Assembly (NCBI GenBank): GCA_028275165.1
Contig: JAQCNF010000181.1
Span: 1 to 32,239 of the forward strand
Source of the DNA: Haloquadratum sp.
Lineage (GTDB): Archaea > Halobacteriota > Halobacteria > Halobacteriales > Haloferacaceae
Reading direction: 5' to 3'
Length of the DNA stretch: 32,239 nucleotides
The notes under the pieces were generated by a model that had not been told where the DNA came from, did not search any database, and saw only the letters and a list, made by a program, of their open reading frames with translations. Of this stretch, positions 14,881-23,461 are shown piece after piece (position 1 is the stretch's first letter; the number at the start of each line of letters is the position of its first letter). The position numbers and the translations under genes were made by a program.

Positions 14881-16575
14881 TCAATCTGTGCGAGGCGACG
14901 CGGAAAGATGACGCTCGATTTCGCCAACACTGGTGACGTGCTCTATTTGAAGCTCCTCAGCTATCTGTGCAGCGACTGGCCGTTGAACACCTGCCTTGTC
15001 CATCACCCTCGGCTTATTGAAGACTTTCGTGGGTGTTCCGTCTGCAATAATCTCACCGTCAGCTAATGCGATGATTCGATCACCGTGTTGCTGTGCAAAC
15101 TCCATATCATGTGTAATACAAATCACGAGGCGATCTTCTGAAAGCGTATCAATCACTGAGCCGATTGTGTCTCTCCCACGACGATCTTGCTCGCCAGTCG
15201 GCTCGTCGAAGACCAGTATCGACGTATCCATCGCAATGACGCTCGCCATGGCGACGCGCTTGCGTGTTCCCCGGCCGAGTTCGTAACTATTCATGTCTCG
15301 CACCTCCTCAAGATCAAGCAGATTAATGACTGTGTCTACCTGCGCATCAACGGCGGTATGTCCAATATTCTCTGGCCCAAACCGAATTTCCTGACCGACC
15401 GATGACTGAAACAGTTGTTCATCTGGGTCCTGAAAGACCAGTCCGACGGTCTCTGCAAGCTCGGCGACGCTCGTCGACTCTGTGAGCGTTTCACCAATCT
15501 TGATTCTCCCCTCTGTCGGGGTAAGCAACCCATTGAGTAGCTTAGCAAACGTGGTTTTGCCAGATCCGTTTTCACCTATTAGCATCACGCACCCATCATA
15601 TAGACGCGTGGAGACATCTGAAAGTGCCTGAATATCATTATCGTATCGGTATGAGACTGAATCGAAGCTAACGCGTGGCGTCCCTGTCTCCTGATTCATC
15701 GACTGTTCACCACCGTTACTCGAACTGATAACGTCGTGCTCTTGGCAGAACTGAGTCGCTTCCGCGGTCGTGAGTGGGAGTGTCGTTTCGCCACTTAGGC
15801 TCTCCTGTGATTGCAGGTTTCGAGCTAATTGTGCTGTCGGAGGGATTGTAACCAGTTCGTCTACAGCTTCCGACGCGAGAACACGACGTGGAGTATCGTC
15901 CATAACGCAGTGACCATGATCAAAAACCACTAGCCGGGAGGCACGTGGTGCAAGACGGTGCATATCCTGAGTAATAAAAATGACTGTCAAGCCCCCCGCA
16001 GCAAGTCGTTGGGCAATATCAAATACCGCCTCGCTTCCGTCAGGATCTAATTGCCCAGTCGGCTGGTCAAAGACAACAATATTTGGTTCGAGCACCAATA
16101 CACTAGCAATGGCAACACGCTGAAGTTGTCCACCTGAGAGCGTTGCTGGGTCCCTCTTCTGAAGATGAGAGATATTCACCGCTGAAAGAGCATCATTGAT
16201 TGCTGTTTCCATATCGGACGGTGTCACCGCTCGTTGCTCGAGGCCGAACGCGATTTCGCCTTCGACAGTCATAGCCGCTCCACTTAGCTGCTGTGTCGGA
16301 TGTTCAAACACATAACCTACCTCTGTACCGAGCGTTGCAATGTCGGCTGTTGTGCTGGTGACTTCATTGATTCGAATTTCGCCTCTGAGAGTGCCATCGT
16401 AGAAATGCGGAATAAATCCGGGAAGCATTTGAGCGAACGTCGTCTTGCCCGCCCCCTCGGGTCCGCTCACCCCAACGAATTCAGCTGATTCAATAGACAG
16501 TGTAAGATCCTGTATGGCTGGGTCGTGTGCGGTATCATAGGTGAATGAAACGTCTTCGTATTGGATTTGACTCAT
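14881..16575 (-). CDS. ECF transporter ATPase, two fused ABC domains
   Basis: A 564-residue fusion of two ABC ATPase domains (about 1-240 and 298-530), the counterpart of EcfA plus EcfA' of energy-coupling-factor importers. Domain 1 has Walker A GPEGAGKTT (38-46) and signature LSGGQ (146-150), but the Q-loop residue is Glu91, the catalytic Glu is Gln171 (VVFDQPTG) and the switch His is Gln203 (FITQDM). Domain 2 has Walker A GENGSGKTT (334-342), Gln382, Glu458 (VFDEPTG) and His489, but its signature reads LGRGT (433-437). The altered positions therefore all meet in one composite site, leaving the other canonical. Its ATG overlaps the ecfT stop codon by four bases (ATGA). It powers substrate uptake with the two membrane proteins upstream. 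Confidence 0.92.
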   Translation of the reverse strand: MSQIQYEDVSFTYDTAHDPAIQDLTLSIESAEFVGVSGPEGAGKTTFAQMLPGFIPHFYDGTLRGEIRINEVTSTTADIATLGTEVGYVFEHPTQQLSGAAMTVEGEIAFGLEQRAVTPSDMETAINDALSAVNISHLQKRDPATLSGGQLQRVAIASVLVLEPNIVVFDQPTGQLDPDGSEAVFDIAQRLAAGGLTVIFITQDMHRLAPRASRLVVFDHGHCVMDDTPRRVLASEAVDELVTIPPTAQLARNLQSQESLSGETTLPLTTAEATQFCQEHDVISSSNGGEQSMNQETGTPRVSFDSVSYRYDNDIQALSDVSTRLYDGCVMLIGENGSGKTTFAKLLNGLLTPTEGRIKIGETLTESTSVAELAETVGLVFQDPDEQLFQSSVGQEIRFGPENIGHTAVDAQVDTVINLLDLEEVRDMNSYELGRGTRKRVAMASVIAMDTSILVFDEPTGEQDRRGRDTIGSVIDTLSEDRLVICITHDMEFAQQHGDRIIALADGEIIADGTPTKVFNKPRVMDKAGVQRPVAAQIAEELQIEHVTSVGEIERHLSASPRTD

Positions 16576-17336
16576 AGAACACTCCAGAGTATCATTCCCG
16601 TTACCCCTCCAACAGCAAGGCCCCGAGTTGCCCAGTCAGCACGAGAGGCAGTGACGCCATGGATCGAACTTCGAGGTCCAGAAATGGAGAATCCTCGAGC
16701 TTCAAGCGCGAGTGACCGAGTTTGTGTCGTGATGAGTGCCCCGATAGTGAGTGGGGTGAGCAGTGCAACGAGTCCGCGGATACGCCCACGTATCGACCCA
16801 GAGGTATCTAATCCTCGCGAGCGCTGAGCATCGCGAATCTGGACGGCACGTTCCTGGAGTGTCGGAACAAGCTGTAAAGCCGTGACGAATACATAACTCA
16901 GTTTGTATGGAATACCAACTTCGTACAGTGCCGTTGCTAAACGCCGTGGATGTGTGACTGTGATGAACAAGAGGCCAGCACCGACGAAGACGGACAAAAT
17001 AGAAAAAAACTGTAAGCCAGAGCGAACACCCGACTCGAAGATCACTATGGGACCAATCTGAAACAGAATCCCACCTGCATTGAAAATAAGACCACGGATT
17101 ACGACAAGTCCAATTCCGAGTGGGAGGAGTGCAATAACTGCCGCTCGTGCCACAGTCGAGAACACCTTTGCAACGAATGAAGCGCAGACAAGAAGGGTGA
17201 ATAGTCCAAGTCGAATCGTCAGCGGTGCGATATATGCTGCTACGATGAAGCACCCAACGAGCAAGAGTTTGGTCAATGGGTGCAGTCGATGGAGTGCTGA
17301 CTTTCTGTGCTGATATCGAATAAGACCATAACTCAT
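16572..17336 (-). CDS. ECF transporter transmembrane protein EcfT (CbiQ family)
   Basis: A 254-residue membrane protein with about five to six helices. The start RYQHRKSALHRLHPLTKLLL is the typical CbiQ/EcfT N-terminus (small cytoplasmic head with HRLHPLTKL). The long cytoplasmic coupling region carries the two Arg-containing motifs that contact the ATPases: AQRSRGLDTSG, and LALEARGFSISG. EcfT joins the S component to the ATPase pair. The ATG at 17336 is six bases past the stop of the S-component gene, and the 3' end overlaps the ATPase start by four bases, so the three are surely co-transcribed and translationally coupled. Confidence 0.92.
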   Translation of the reverse strand: MSYGLIRYQHRKSALHRLHPLTKLLLVGCFIVAAYIAPLTIRLGLFTLLVCASFVAKVFSTVARAAVIALLPLGIGLVVIRGLIFNAGGILFQIGPIVIFESGVRSGLQFFSILSVFVGAGLLFITVTHPRRLATALYEVGIPYKLSYVFVTALQLVPTLQERAVQIRDAQRSRGLDTSGSIRGRIRGLVALLTPLTIGALITTQTRSLALEARGFSISGPRSSIHGVTASRADWATRGLAVGGVTGMILWSVL

Positions 17337-17342
17337 AGAGCT

Positions 17343-17975
17343 CTACTCGTCGGATTTGTCTTCACCACTAAAAACAGGTGCGGCAGTCGATGGTCGATAT
17401 CGGGCAGGCACCCGCTTAACGATCAACGCAGCGAGCACAGCACTCGTGATCTTATCTATTGGTTCAACCACGATCGTCTGGCCAATAACGGCCTCCCAGA
17501 CATTTGCGCCAGTCGCAGCAAAGAACCCAGTCACTGCATCAGAGCCGGTTCCAGTCACACCTCCGAAGGCCAACACTGTAATTGGTGCACCAGCGACGAT
17601 AGATATCACTGCAATGACGAGACCGACCACGACGATTTTTTGTATGTTTCGAAACCATCCAGTAATAGCCATATATCCTGCTGCCAATCCAAACAAGATT
17701 TGTAGTGGAGTGTAGAACCAGAATGTTGGATTCACGATGAATCCTTGCGCAATGTTAACAAATAGACCTGCAACCGCAGCCGCCCACGGTCCAATCAGAA
17801 TAGCGATTATGATGACCCCTAATGCATCAAGATAGAGGAATGGGACGCGGACTGCATTAACTGCATATGCAGCGACAAGACTAATTGCAATCCCAATCGG
17901 AAGTAGCACCCACGTTTGTGTGGTGAATTCTTTTTGAATACGAGTAATAAGCGATTCCGTTACACCAGTTGACAT
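17343..17975 (-). CDS. ECF transporter S component, substrate unknown
   Basis: A 210-residue membrane protein with about six helices, first in the operon. Helix 1 carries small residues at regular spacing (AISLVAAYAVNAV), as used to pack against EcfT. A following segment, VPFLYLDALGVIIIAILIGP, with WAAAVAGLFVNIAQGF is the usual S-component pattern of a conserved aromatic/Asp loop followed by a Gly/Asn-rich helix. A Gly/Thr-rich loop (GGVTGTGSDAVTGFFAATG) probably closes the binding pocket. It does not match signatures I know for biotin, riboflavin, thiamine or cobalt. Neighbouring hydrolase and deaminase genes suggest a nucleoside or base-like ligand. The ATG is at 17975, about 25 bases past a TATA-like element, hence a leaderless transcript. 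Confidence 0.85.
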   Translation of the reverse strand: MSTGVTESLITRIQKEFTTQTWVLLPIGIAISLVAAYAVNAVRVPFLYLDALGVIIIAILIGPWAAAVAGLFVNIAQGFIVNPTFWFYTPLQILFGLAAGYMAITGWFRNIQKIVVVGLVIAVISIVAGAPITVLAFGGVTGTGSDAVTGFFAATGANVWEAVIGQTIVVEPIDKITSAVLAALIVKRVPARYRPSTAAPVFSGEDKSDE

Positions 17976-18139
17976 AGATTATCTTTATTTTTAATAAACT
18001 TAAATCTTCGACCTCCAGTATTGAACAATTATATTTGACAAAGCAGAAAAATTATTATTCAGTTATCACAAATCAAACGTTGTCGACACGCCATGCGGCG
18101 ATGGAATATTTATTCCTCACAAATTAGATACACATCACG
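17976..18139. promoter_or_regulatory. Divergent promoter of the ECF operon and the deaminase gene
   Basis: The 164-base AT-rich spacer separates two start codons. Read toward the ECF operon, a TTTAAGTTTA element lies near 17995-18005, 22-30 bases before the ATG. Read toward the deaminase, TATTTATT near 18107-18114 lies 25-30 bases before its ATG. Both transcripts would be leaderless or nearly so. The middle (AAATTATTATTCAGTTATCA and AACGTT) could hold a shared operator, but no clear palindrome stands out. Confidence 0.5.
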
Positions 18140-18601
18140 ATGTCTCCCCCAGATACTGAGCGTTCACACGAGGCACATATGACTGAGGCGATAGAGCTTG
18201 CACGAGAGGCAGCTGACCGCGGAGATGACCCCTTTGGGTCTGTGCTGGTTCGAGATGATACAATCGTAATGCGGGAGTCAAATCGCGAACATACCGAATC
18301 TGATATTCGGCGACATCCAGAACTCCATCTCGCCTATCGTGCCTGTCAGGCATATTCACCTCAAGAACGTGCGATGATGGCGATGTATACCAGCACTGAG
18401 CCATGTCCAATGTGCGCGGGCGGAATGACCACTGCTCATTTTGGGTCTGTCATATACAGCGTCGGAACCGACGAACTTGCGCAGTTTACTGGGTCACAGT
18501 CACCGGTTCGTGCTGAAGATATCCTCAGCGGAGTAACTGAGGTACATGGACCGGTATTAAACGATGACGGACGTCGCATTCATCAAGAGTTCGATTGGTA
18601 G
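18140..18601 (+). CDS. Nucleoside deaminase (cytidine/guanine deaminase superfamily)
   Basis: A 153-residue zinc hydrolase. The first zinc and proton-shuttle motif is HPE at residues 59-61 (RRHPELHLAYRACQ), where most relatives have HAE. The ligand His59 and the catalytic Glu61 are kept. The second motif is PCPMC (88-92), giving Cys89 and Cys92. The N-terminal ADRGDDPFGSVLVRDD is the substrate-binding block of the cytosine, guanine and tRNA-adenosine deaminases. It would deaminate a free base or nucleoside in the cytoplasm. The short length and lack of a tRNA-binding tail argue against TadA. It shares a promoter region with the ECF uptake operon, so it may process the imported compound. Confidence 0.87.
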   Translation: MSPPDTERSHEAHMTEAIELAREAADRGDDPFGSVLVRDDTIVMRESNREHTESDIRRHPELHLAYRACQAYSPQERAMMAMYTSTEPCPMCAGGMTTAHFGSVIYSVGTDELAQFTGSQSPVRAEDILSGVTEVHGPVLNDDGRRIHQEFDW

Positions 18602-18717
18602 CTCATTCATATCATTTTTCCGATAGTCGGAGCATAAAATTTCGATATCTCGAGCAGAGAAAACAAGGCCACAGTGTATAATGCCGCTATTGAGAAGCTT
18701 GTTCACGACCGAAATTG

Positions 18718-19026
18718 TTAGTGCCGGGTGAGATCGACGCTGTGCACTGTATCTCCGGTTTTTTTGTTCATTCGCCTGTCAAGCAATGTTTCTAATGGCT
18801 GTTTTGCATCAATATTCATATCTAAGCCGTCGATTTCTAACCGAACAGTAGCCGTCGTAGGTAGAGAAGCGGTGTATTCATTTATCATATCTTCCTTTGT
18901 CACGGAGACTGAGTCGTATTGAATTTCTATCTCGGTAGCAACATCTTTAAACATGCTTGCGACGAGGCCCTGAGGGTGACTTATCTTTGAGCTGTCAAAA
19001 TCAACCGTACAAAAATACACGATCAT
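18718..19026 (-). CDS. Hypothetical protein
   Basis: A 102-residue acidic protein starting at the ATG at 19026. The frame is open a further 39 codons upstream, but those are basic and Cys/Arg-rich and unlike halophilic coding sequence. Residues 1-50 read as strands and a helix (IVYFCTVDFDSSK, then ASMFKDVATEIEIQYDSVSV). The remainder ends in KTGDTVHSVDLTRH. The family is not recognised and no signal peptide is present. It lies downstream of the 881-residue surface protein on the same strand, 135 bases away, and might be the end of that transcript. Confidence 0.45.
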   Translation of the reverse strand: MIVYFCTVDFDSSKISHPQGLVASMFKDVATEIEIQYDSVSVTKEDMINEYTASLPTTATVRLEIDGLDMNIDAKQPLETLLDRRMNKKTGDTVHSVDLTRH

Positions 19027-19161
19027 GATGATAGTACGGAACGTATGCGGGTTTTGAGCGCGTGAAAAAACACATTGAGAACGGATGCTCCAGTCTTGTA
19101 TTCGACGGATTTGTACAAACAATCGGAAGCCAACTTGTGCCACAGGTTCAACCGCATGCGG

Positions 19162-21807
19162 TCACGTGACTCCATTCCCATCGCTATTCAGCTGGGAGCC
19201 AGCAGCACGAACACTACCGTTTATTTCTGCAATCTTAACCTGATTATTATTGTTCCCATCTGCAAAGATGATTTCGAATTGCCCATCATCGTCAATGTCC
19301 ACACTTCCCATACCGCCAGTCGGTTGCCCAGATGTGGTCACTGTGGTCGTACTATTAGCTCCAACACGGACGATTTCATCATTTGTGTTGATTGCAGGAA
19401 CCCGAGGAATCCCATCACCATTGAAGTCGACAGGTGACCCAATCTGGATCTTATTTTTCGTGCTAAATCCGTTCGCACTTTCTATGGAATCTACACTCCG
19501 ATCGTAGTAGCGTACGTTTTTATTCGCATCAGTTATGACAATATCATCACTGTTTCCATCGGTGTCGAAGTCAGCTATGCCACCGACGCTGTGGATATTA
19601 ATATTTCCGTTGAATACGGTCCGCGTCTCGTCGGTGGACACTTCGTGCCGACGTAATCGGCCATCGTTATCACTGAAGAGGATTGCTGGATCACCATCGT
19701 CATCAATGTCGGCGACACCCAGCCGGGTTGATTGTTTGAGGTCAGTACCTCCATTTTCAGACTTCGTTAGAACCGTCGTGACAACTCCAGAGCTATTGAC
19801 AACATTTAATTCTCCATTGTTGCCGACGTATGGGACCTCCGTTCTCGAATCGCCGAACAGATCCGCCTCTGGACCGAGCGACTTTGTCTTGACAGCAGCG
19901 TATTGCTCAGGCGAGCCACTCGAATCAAGCGACTTGAGAGCATCTCGATTTTTTTCATTGTACACGATAGTCTGCTCTTCTAACCGACCGTTACTCGGTT
20001 CATCGACGTCACGGTATGCCGCAACCCCATCGTTATCTGCGTCTGTGGTTCCCTCCTGTTGGTCGGACTGTCCGTCGTCATCACTGTCAGTATCTAGTGC
20101 ATCGATTGTTCCATCGGCATCAGTATCCACGGGCTCCCCAGGGCCCGTCCCATCTGTGCGGGTCGTCTCAACTGTATCGCTAATTCCATCACCATCGGAA
20201 TCCGCTGTCGTTGGACTCGTACCCAACTGAGCCTCTTGATCAGCAGTGAGACTGTCACCGTCGAAGTCAACGAACTGCCCGGCGACAATCCCCACATCAT
20301 CGCTCACGCTCAGTGACCCGTTGATAGACCGTTCTGTCGGCGAAGTATTAATATTGTCAACGAACTTCGCCTTGCCAGAGGTGTCTGTAAACAGGATTTC
20401 CGTGCTGGAGTCCTGATCAATGTCAAGACCCGCAACTGGACTCTTGCTGGCTGCACCTGTGAGAACTGTCTGTGTCCCCTGCGTCGTTGCAATCTTGATA
20501 TTACCACTGCCATCAACGAATGGCACGTCAATATTGCCGTCTCCGTCAACATCCGTTGGTTGCGATGTGATTCCAAATCCAACACCATCATTGCTTCCAA
20601 CACCAACTGCACCCGTATTTGGAAGCGGCTGAACCGTCCTGTTATTATCAAGATACCGGAGGCTCTGTGAGCCATCGGCGAACACTATCTCTGACGCTCC
20701 ATCGCCATCGATATCTCCCACTGTCCCAACTGCATCGATATTATTGCTTGGCTGTGCAACTATCTGCGGGGTCGGATTCTCCGTTGCACTGACTCGGTAG
20801 AGTGTATCGCCACCGTTGTTCTTGTTCGCATAGTATATCGATTCCGGACTCCCGTTGAACGACCCGACTCCAAGAAGGCTCTTACTACCGGCTGGAGCCG
20901 CAGGTCCGTCTGTATCTACCAGCGTCTGTATTTCCCCATCTAGATCAGCAGCTTTGAGCCGGTTCTGCCCATCCACGTATGGAATCTCAGTCCGTGAATC
21001 GCTATCGACATCAGCCAATGCTGTCCCAATAACCTGCGCGTCTGTACCCGAGATTTCAGCGACAGTGCTACCATTATCAGTGACAGCACGCAGTTCTCCA
21101 GATGGGCTCGTATCGGCGAAAATGAAGCTTTGCGTCGTTGAGGTTGAACCCCCCGTCTGTCCCCCATCCCCGTCAGAGGATGACCCGCCTGGGGACGACT
21201 CGGAGGTGCCATTCGCTGATCGTAAGTCGACATCACCACTAACAGGCTCAAGGGCAAAATCAACGCTTAATGGATCACTTGGTATCTCATCATAGTTCAG
21301 AGTCACATTGATCCCACCGGCTGTACTCTCGTTTGTCTGTGGAAGTTCAACGAGCGCTTCTTTTTGACCACTGACGGTATGTTCATCGAGCCGAAGAAGC
21401 GAGCTATTGTTTGCAAAGCTGCTTGAAATCGTCTGAGTGTCAATGTTAAATGATGACGTTGATGAGGAGGCAAGCAGTCGCGTAACGCCGCGCTGGTCAG
21501 CATTATTCTGGATTGGGACCGTGACGGTCAGCGAACTGCTGTTGATCGACTCTTGAATAACAGTGAGTTGAGTTCCATTGGCTGACCGGAGGATGCTTTT
21601 TCGACTCGTCTCCGATGTTCGAATTTCTGTTTGATTTATTTGTGGATACTCAAACCGGGAGTCTACTTGCACACCGACATCAGATTGAACTGGCCGGTCA
21701 GCAAACGAAGCGGTGAGCGCGAGCCCGCCGGAGGCTATCACGAGTACCGTAACTCCAACGGCAACAAACCGAATGAAACTATCTGATTCAGTGGGTTGCT
21801 GACTCAT
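19162..21807 (-). CDS. Surface protein with FG-GAP/VCBS-like and thrombospondin-type-3 repeats
   Basis: An 881-residue exported protein. Residues 14-35 form a single hydrophobic helix (FIRFVAVGVTVLVIASGGLA) that can act as signal or anchor. Residues 55-220 are an adhesion-like beta region ending in a Gly/Ser-rich linker. From about 225 on, FG-GAP/VCBS-like blades repeat with Asp-rich calcium loops (TALADVDSDSRTEIPYVDG, VGDIDGDGASEIVFADGSQ, DVDGDGNIDVPFVDG). Near 535-610 lies a block of thrombospondin type-3 calcium repeats (DTDADGTIDALDTDSDDDG). A second run of blades ends the protein. It is likely a calcium-stabilised propeller on the cell surface. It lies third in a minus-strand row after two membrane/secreted genes, 181 bases downstream. 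Confidence 0.83.
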   Translation of the reverse strand: MSQQPTESDSFIRFVAVGVTVLVIASGGLALTASFADRPVQSDVGVQVDSRFEYPQINQTEIRTSETSRKSILRSANGTQLTVIQESINSSSLTVTVPIQNNADQRGVTRLLASSSTSSFNIDTQTISSSFANNSSLLRLDEHTVSGQKEALVELPQTNESTAGGINVTLNYDEIPSDPLSVDFALEPVSGDVDLRSANGTSESSPGGSSSDGDGGQTGGSTSTTQSFIFADTSPSGELRAVTDNGSTVAEISGTDAQVIGTALADVDSDSRTEIPYVDGQNRLKAADLDGEIQTLVDTDGPAAPAGSKSLLGVGSFNGSPESIYYANKNNGGDTLYRVSATENPTPQIVAQPSNNIDAVGTVGDIDGDGASEIVFADGSQSLRYLDNNRTVQPLPNTGAVGVGSNDGVGFGITSQPTDVDGDGNIDVPFVDGSGNIKIATTQGTQTVLTGAASKSPVAGLDIDQDSSTEILFTDTSGKAKFVDNINTSPTERSINGSLSVSDDVGIVAGQFVDFDGDSLTADQEAQLGTSPTTADSDGDGISDTVETTRTDGTGPGEPVDTDADGTIDALDTDSDDDGQSDQQEGTTDADNDGVAAYRDVDEPSNGRLEEQTIVYNEKNRDALKSLDSSGSPEQYAAVKTKSLGPEADLFGDSRTEVPYVGNNGELNVVNSSGVVTTVLTKSENGGTDLKQSTRLGVADIDDDGDPAILFSDNDGRLRRHEVSTDETRTVFNGNINIHSVGGIADFDTDGNSDDIVITDANKNVRYYDRSVDSIESANGFSTKNKIQIGSPVDFNGDGIPRVPAINTNDEIVRVGANSTTTVTTSGQPTGGMGSVDIDDDGQFEIIFADGNNNNQVKIAEINGSVRAAGSQLNSDGNGVT

Positions 21808-21988
21808 CTCACGAGCTACTTGAGCGCGCTACGGAGCTGGCCTCTTGTAACACGCTTGCAATCCTGAGTAAGTTCACAAGCGAGGGTTCGTTGGAATACG
21901 TACCTCATCGCTGTGTACGCCAGTGCAGTATCTTTCATCCAATGGTTACCTAAGACATTCACATATCTATCAGTTATCATTGATGATC

Positions 21989-23461
21989 TTAACGGCTGGA
22001 TTCGTTCCCAACACTTGAGACAGGTTTGCTAAACTGGTAATTCTTGAGCTTGTTTCCAGCAAGTGGCAGTCCTTCATACAATGCGACTGTCGCGCCTCCA
22101 GCAATCCCGACAAAGATGATTGTGAGCAGCACGTACGGGATCATTGATCCATTCAAATTCTGGAGATTCACGAACGTCCCATACCCCCCGATCGCAGTGA
22201 GAACCGTTGGGATCAAGATCGCAATCTGATCATCAACTGAAAGGTATGATTTCGACGCCATGCTATCTGCGAGCTTAAACAATCCACCGAGGATAGCGAG
22301 TTTCACGATAAGCATCACTACTGGGTGGATGTTAATCGCTGCACGAATGATCGGGTTGGTCTCAACGGCAACGCCAGAGGCAAGCGCATATATCGTCGTG
22401 ACCGTGTCACCGGCGCCATACATACCAACAGCGAGTGCCCAAACAATAATGTATATTCCAATAGAGAGATTCCAACCGGGCGTGAGTGTATTGGCCTCGT
22501 TCGCTGTCTCCTCAACGGCACGGCGCTCACCACGCGCCTCACGTGATTGTTGCGGCGTCATCTGCTCACCGTTGGTGTCGTTGTTGCTGTTTGCACCGCC
22601 TTCGGTGTGTGCTTTCTTCTGAGTGTCGGCGCTGGCATCGTCTGACCCCTCATTCGACGTCTCTCGAGTACGCTGGGACTCAGGTGTCTTGTGCTTCTGA
22701 CTTTGGGTGTCGCTTGAGCGAGCGCCCCTTTCAGGATCACGGCGCTGCCGATGTCGGTCAACCCCGGTGATAGTCGTCGTTCCCTCGCGGCGAAACGCAT
22801 GTTCATCTTGACTCTGGCTCTGTTGACCGTCTGGCCTTGCAGTCGATTTCGTGTCTGACTGCGGGGGCGAGAACGAGGTCCCACGCCCTGGTGTTGAACG
22901 TGAGCGGTCTTGTTTGAGTGGTGATGATTCGCCGTTTCGTTTTGTTTCGTTTCTGTTCGGAGTGTCACGGTGTAAATTGCCGAATGACCCGACAGTCGGT
23001 GACGAACGGGTCTGTCTCGGAGCGCCAAAGTAGACCTCGTCGCCTGCACCCTGTGGTGTCTGATCCGCGTGAGTGCTGGGGCCAGTGACCACGTCGTGGT
23101 CAATCGTCGTCCCACCATCTGATGATCGAGAGCGACGTTGATTCGTGCCACGTGAGTGTGGTGACGATGTCTTGCTCGCTGTTTCGTCTTGGATATCGTT
23201 GAGATCTGGCGCAGCGTCTGCGACAGCATTTGTGTCTTCACTATCGACTGTGGATGCTGTAATGCGGGAGGAATGCTCGTTCGCAATCTGTAGTTCATTT
23301 TCCTGCGTCTGCTTGAACAAGAGCCTGATATACTCGCTCCGTGAGAGCCCGTCGCGAGCGCTATCGATTTCGGCGACGATGTCACGCTGAATCGGAATTA
23401 ACGCATATGATGTCTTCTCATCAGGCGTGTCCTTCGTCTCGGGCCCGCTATTGTTCGACAT
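21989..23461 (-). CDS. Membrane protein with N-terminal ribbon-helix-helix segment
   Basis: A 490-residue protein in three parts. Residues 15-52 resemble a ribbon-helix-helix DNA-binding unit: a strand YALIPIQRDIVAEI, then a helix containing LSRSEYIRLLFKQ. Residues 55-330 are low-complexity, polar and charged, surely disordered. Residues 335-475 form about four membrane helices, including GAGDTVTTIYALASGVAVET followed by NPIIRAAINIHP, the pattern of DUF5658-like membrane proteins. The ATG at 23461 overlaps the stop of the gene above by one base (TGATG), so translation is coupled. A membrane-tethered transcription factor is the literal reading of the domains. The N-terminal unit could instead serve oligomerisation. 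Confidence 0.72.
   Translation of the reverse strand: MSNNSGPETKDTPDEKTSYALIPIQRDIVAEIDSARDGLSRSEYIRLLFKQTQENELQIANEHSSRITASTVDSEDTNAVADAAPDLNDIQDETASKTSSPHSRGTNQRRSRSSDGGTTIDHDVVTGPSTHADQTPQGAGDEVYFGAPRQTRSSPTVGSFGNLHRDTPNRNETKRNGESSPLKQDRSRSTPGRGTSFSPPQSDTKSTARPDGQQSQSQDEHAFRREGTTTITGVDRHRQRRDPERGARSSDTQSQKHKTPESQRTRETSNEGSDDASADTQKKAHTEGGANSNNDTNGEQMTPQQSREARGERRAVEETANEANTLTPGWNLSIGIYIIVWALAVGMYGAGDTVTTIYALASGVAVETNPIIRAAINIHPVVMLIVKLAILGGLFKLADSMASKSYLSVDDQIAILIPTVLTAIGGYGTFVNLQNLNGSMIPYVLLTIIFVGIAGGATVALYEGLPLAGNKLKNYQFSKPVSSVGNESSR

Noticed and set aside
19535-20230. 231-residue Ser/Pro-rich plus-strand frame opposite the FG-GAP protein
   Set aside because: It is the complement of Asp/Gly repeat codons. 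The repeats are clearly coding on the other strand.
22558-23385. 275-residue Arg/His-rich frame inside the ribbon-helix-helix membrane protein gene
   Set aside because: It is an alternate frame of the low-complexity linker. Its strongly basic composition is wrong for a halophile.
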